Shown: piece after piece, positions 14,317 through 14,470 of the stretch
Position numbering within the stretch: position 1 is the stretch's first letter
Layout of the letters: each line of letters begins with the position of its first letter
Source: Planococcaceae bacterium UBA3370
Lineage (GTDB): Bacteria; Bacillota; Bacilli; Bacillales_A; Planococcaceae
DNA length: 14,470 nt
Assembly: GCA_002360295.1 (NCBI GenBank)
Contig: DEQI01000193.1
Location: forward strand, 1 to 14,470
Direction of reading: 5' to 3'
Notes under the pieces: model-generated
Seen by the model: the letters and a program-made list of their open reading frames with translations, nothing else
What the model was told of the DNA's origin: nothing
The model's database searches: none
Translations under genes and position numbers: made by a program

Positions 14317-14337
14317 CCGTCAAAACAGCTTGAAACA
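14317..14337 (+). repeat. Gene-junction repeat, copy 4
   Basis: CCGTCAAAAC, then AGC, then TTGAAACA give the clearest form of the repeat, 14 bases after a stop codon and 26 bases before the next ATG. Confidence 0.5.
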
Positions 14338-14362
14338 AAATATGCTGTAAGGGCGAAGGAAG

Positions 14363-14458
14363 ATGCTAGTGCATTTGTACACTTGGCTATCTCTAGGAGT
14401 AGTTTTAGGTATTGCTCTTCATGGAAATAGAAGGATGTGTTTTTATGGTAAAAAATAG
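14363..14458 (+). CDS. Possible 31-aa membrane peptide
   Basis: The ATG follows GGGCGAAGGAAG and encodes MLVHLYTWLSLGVVLGIALH with a basic tail (NRRMCFYGKK), the look of a one-segment membrane peptide. Support is only the hydrophobic segment and a fair ribosome binding site. Confidence 0.4.
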   Translation: MLVHLYTWLSLGVVLGIALHGNRRMCFYGKK

Positions 14459-14470
14459 CATAAAAATCTA
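14445..14470 (+). CDS. Start of a gene running off the window
   Basis: An AGAAGGATG site stands eight bases before an ATG opening MVKNSIKI, which is still open at the window's end. Too little is visible for a product. Confidence 0.4.

Overview
The window looks like low-GC Gram-positive DNA (Bacillaceae/Caryophanaceae, of the Lysinibacillus or Solibacillus sort). The reasons are the strongly A/T-rich codon use, strong AAGGAG-type ribosome binding sites, TTGACA/TATAAT promoters, surface proteins held by three S-layer-homology (SLH) domains, and a short Bacillales-type 'holin-like' type I toxin. I see no tRNA, rRNA, transposase, integrase or CRISPR array. The right half (a nuclease-like membrane protein, small zinc-ribbon genes, an LPD28-like protein) reads as an accessory region such as a large plasmid, ICE or prophage-like island. 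That is inference; no replication or integration gene is in view.

Left part (1-7026), cell surface: the 3' end of a large exported protein with C-terminal SLH domains ends at a terminator. Next come a free-standing promoter-terminator unit (possible small RNA) and a second promoter that drives a two-gene operon. Its first gene encodes a 385-aa SLH protein with N-terminal wall-binding domains. Its second encodes a 1275-aa secreted protein with no anchor of its own. The arrangement suggests the SLH protein holds the giant protein on the wall. A strong hairpin terminator ends the operon.

Middle (7027-8790), small regulatory units: a convergent minus-strand gene resembling LPD28 lies behind a nest of inverted repeats. 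It is followed by a complete type I toxin-antitoxin locus: a 31-aa hydrophobic toxin, a shared two-way terminator and an opposing antisense RNA promoter. Then come a second promoter-terminator unit without an ORF and a minus-strand 78-aa membrane protein. The antisense RNA and that membrane gene share an identical 15-bp promoter core.

Right part (8794-14470), one long plus-strand run with short or overlapping junctions and no clear internal terminator: an unrecognised 166-aa protein, a membrane-anchored Mrr-type endonuclease, a two-TM protein, a 46-aa charged peptide, a lipoprotein with a staphylococcal-nuclease fold that has lost key catalytic residues, and a 570-aa coiled-coil/DUF2325 protein. 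A string of very small genes follows, several with CxxC zinc-ribbon pairs. One of these is broken by a one-base homopolymer insertion. The junctions among the last of them carry a degenerate repeat (CCGTCAAAAC...TTGAAACA). The nuclease/membrane/lipoprotein/DUF2325 set (8794-12518) is the best candidate for an undescribed functional module. Its role as defence, DNA uptake or conjugation control cannot be settled from sequence alone.
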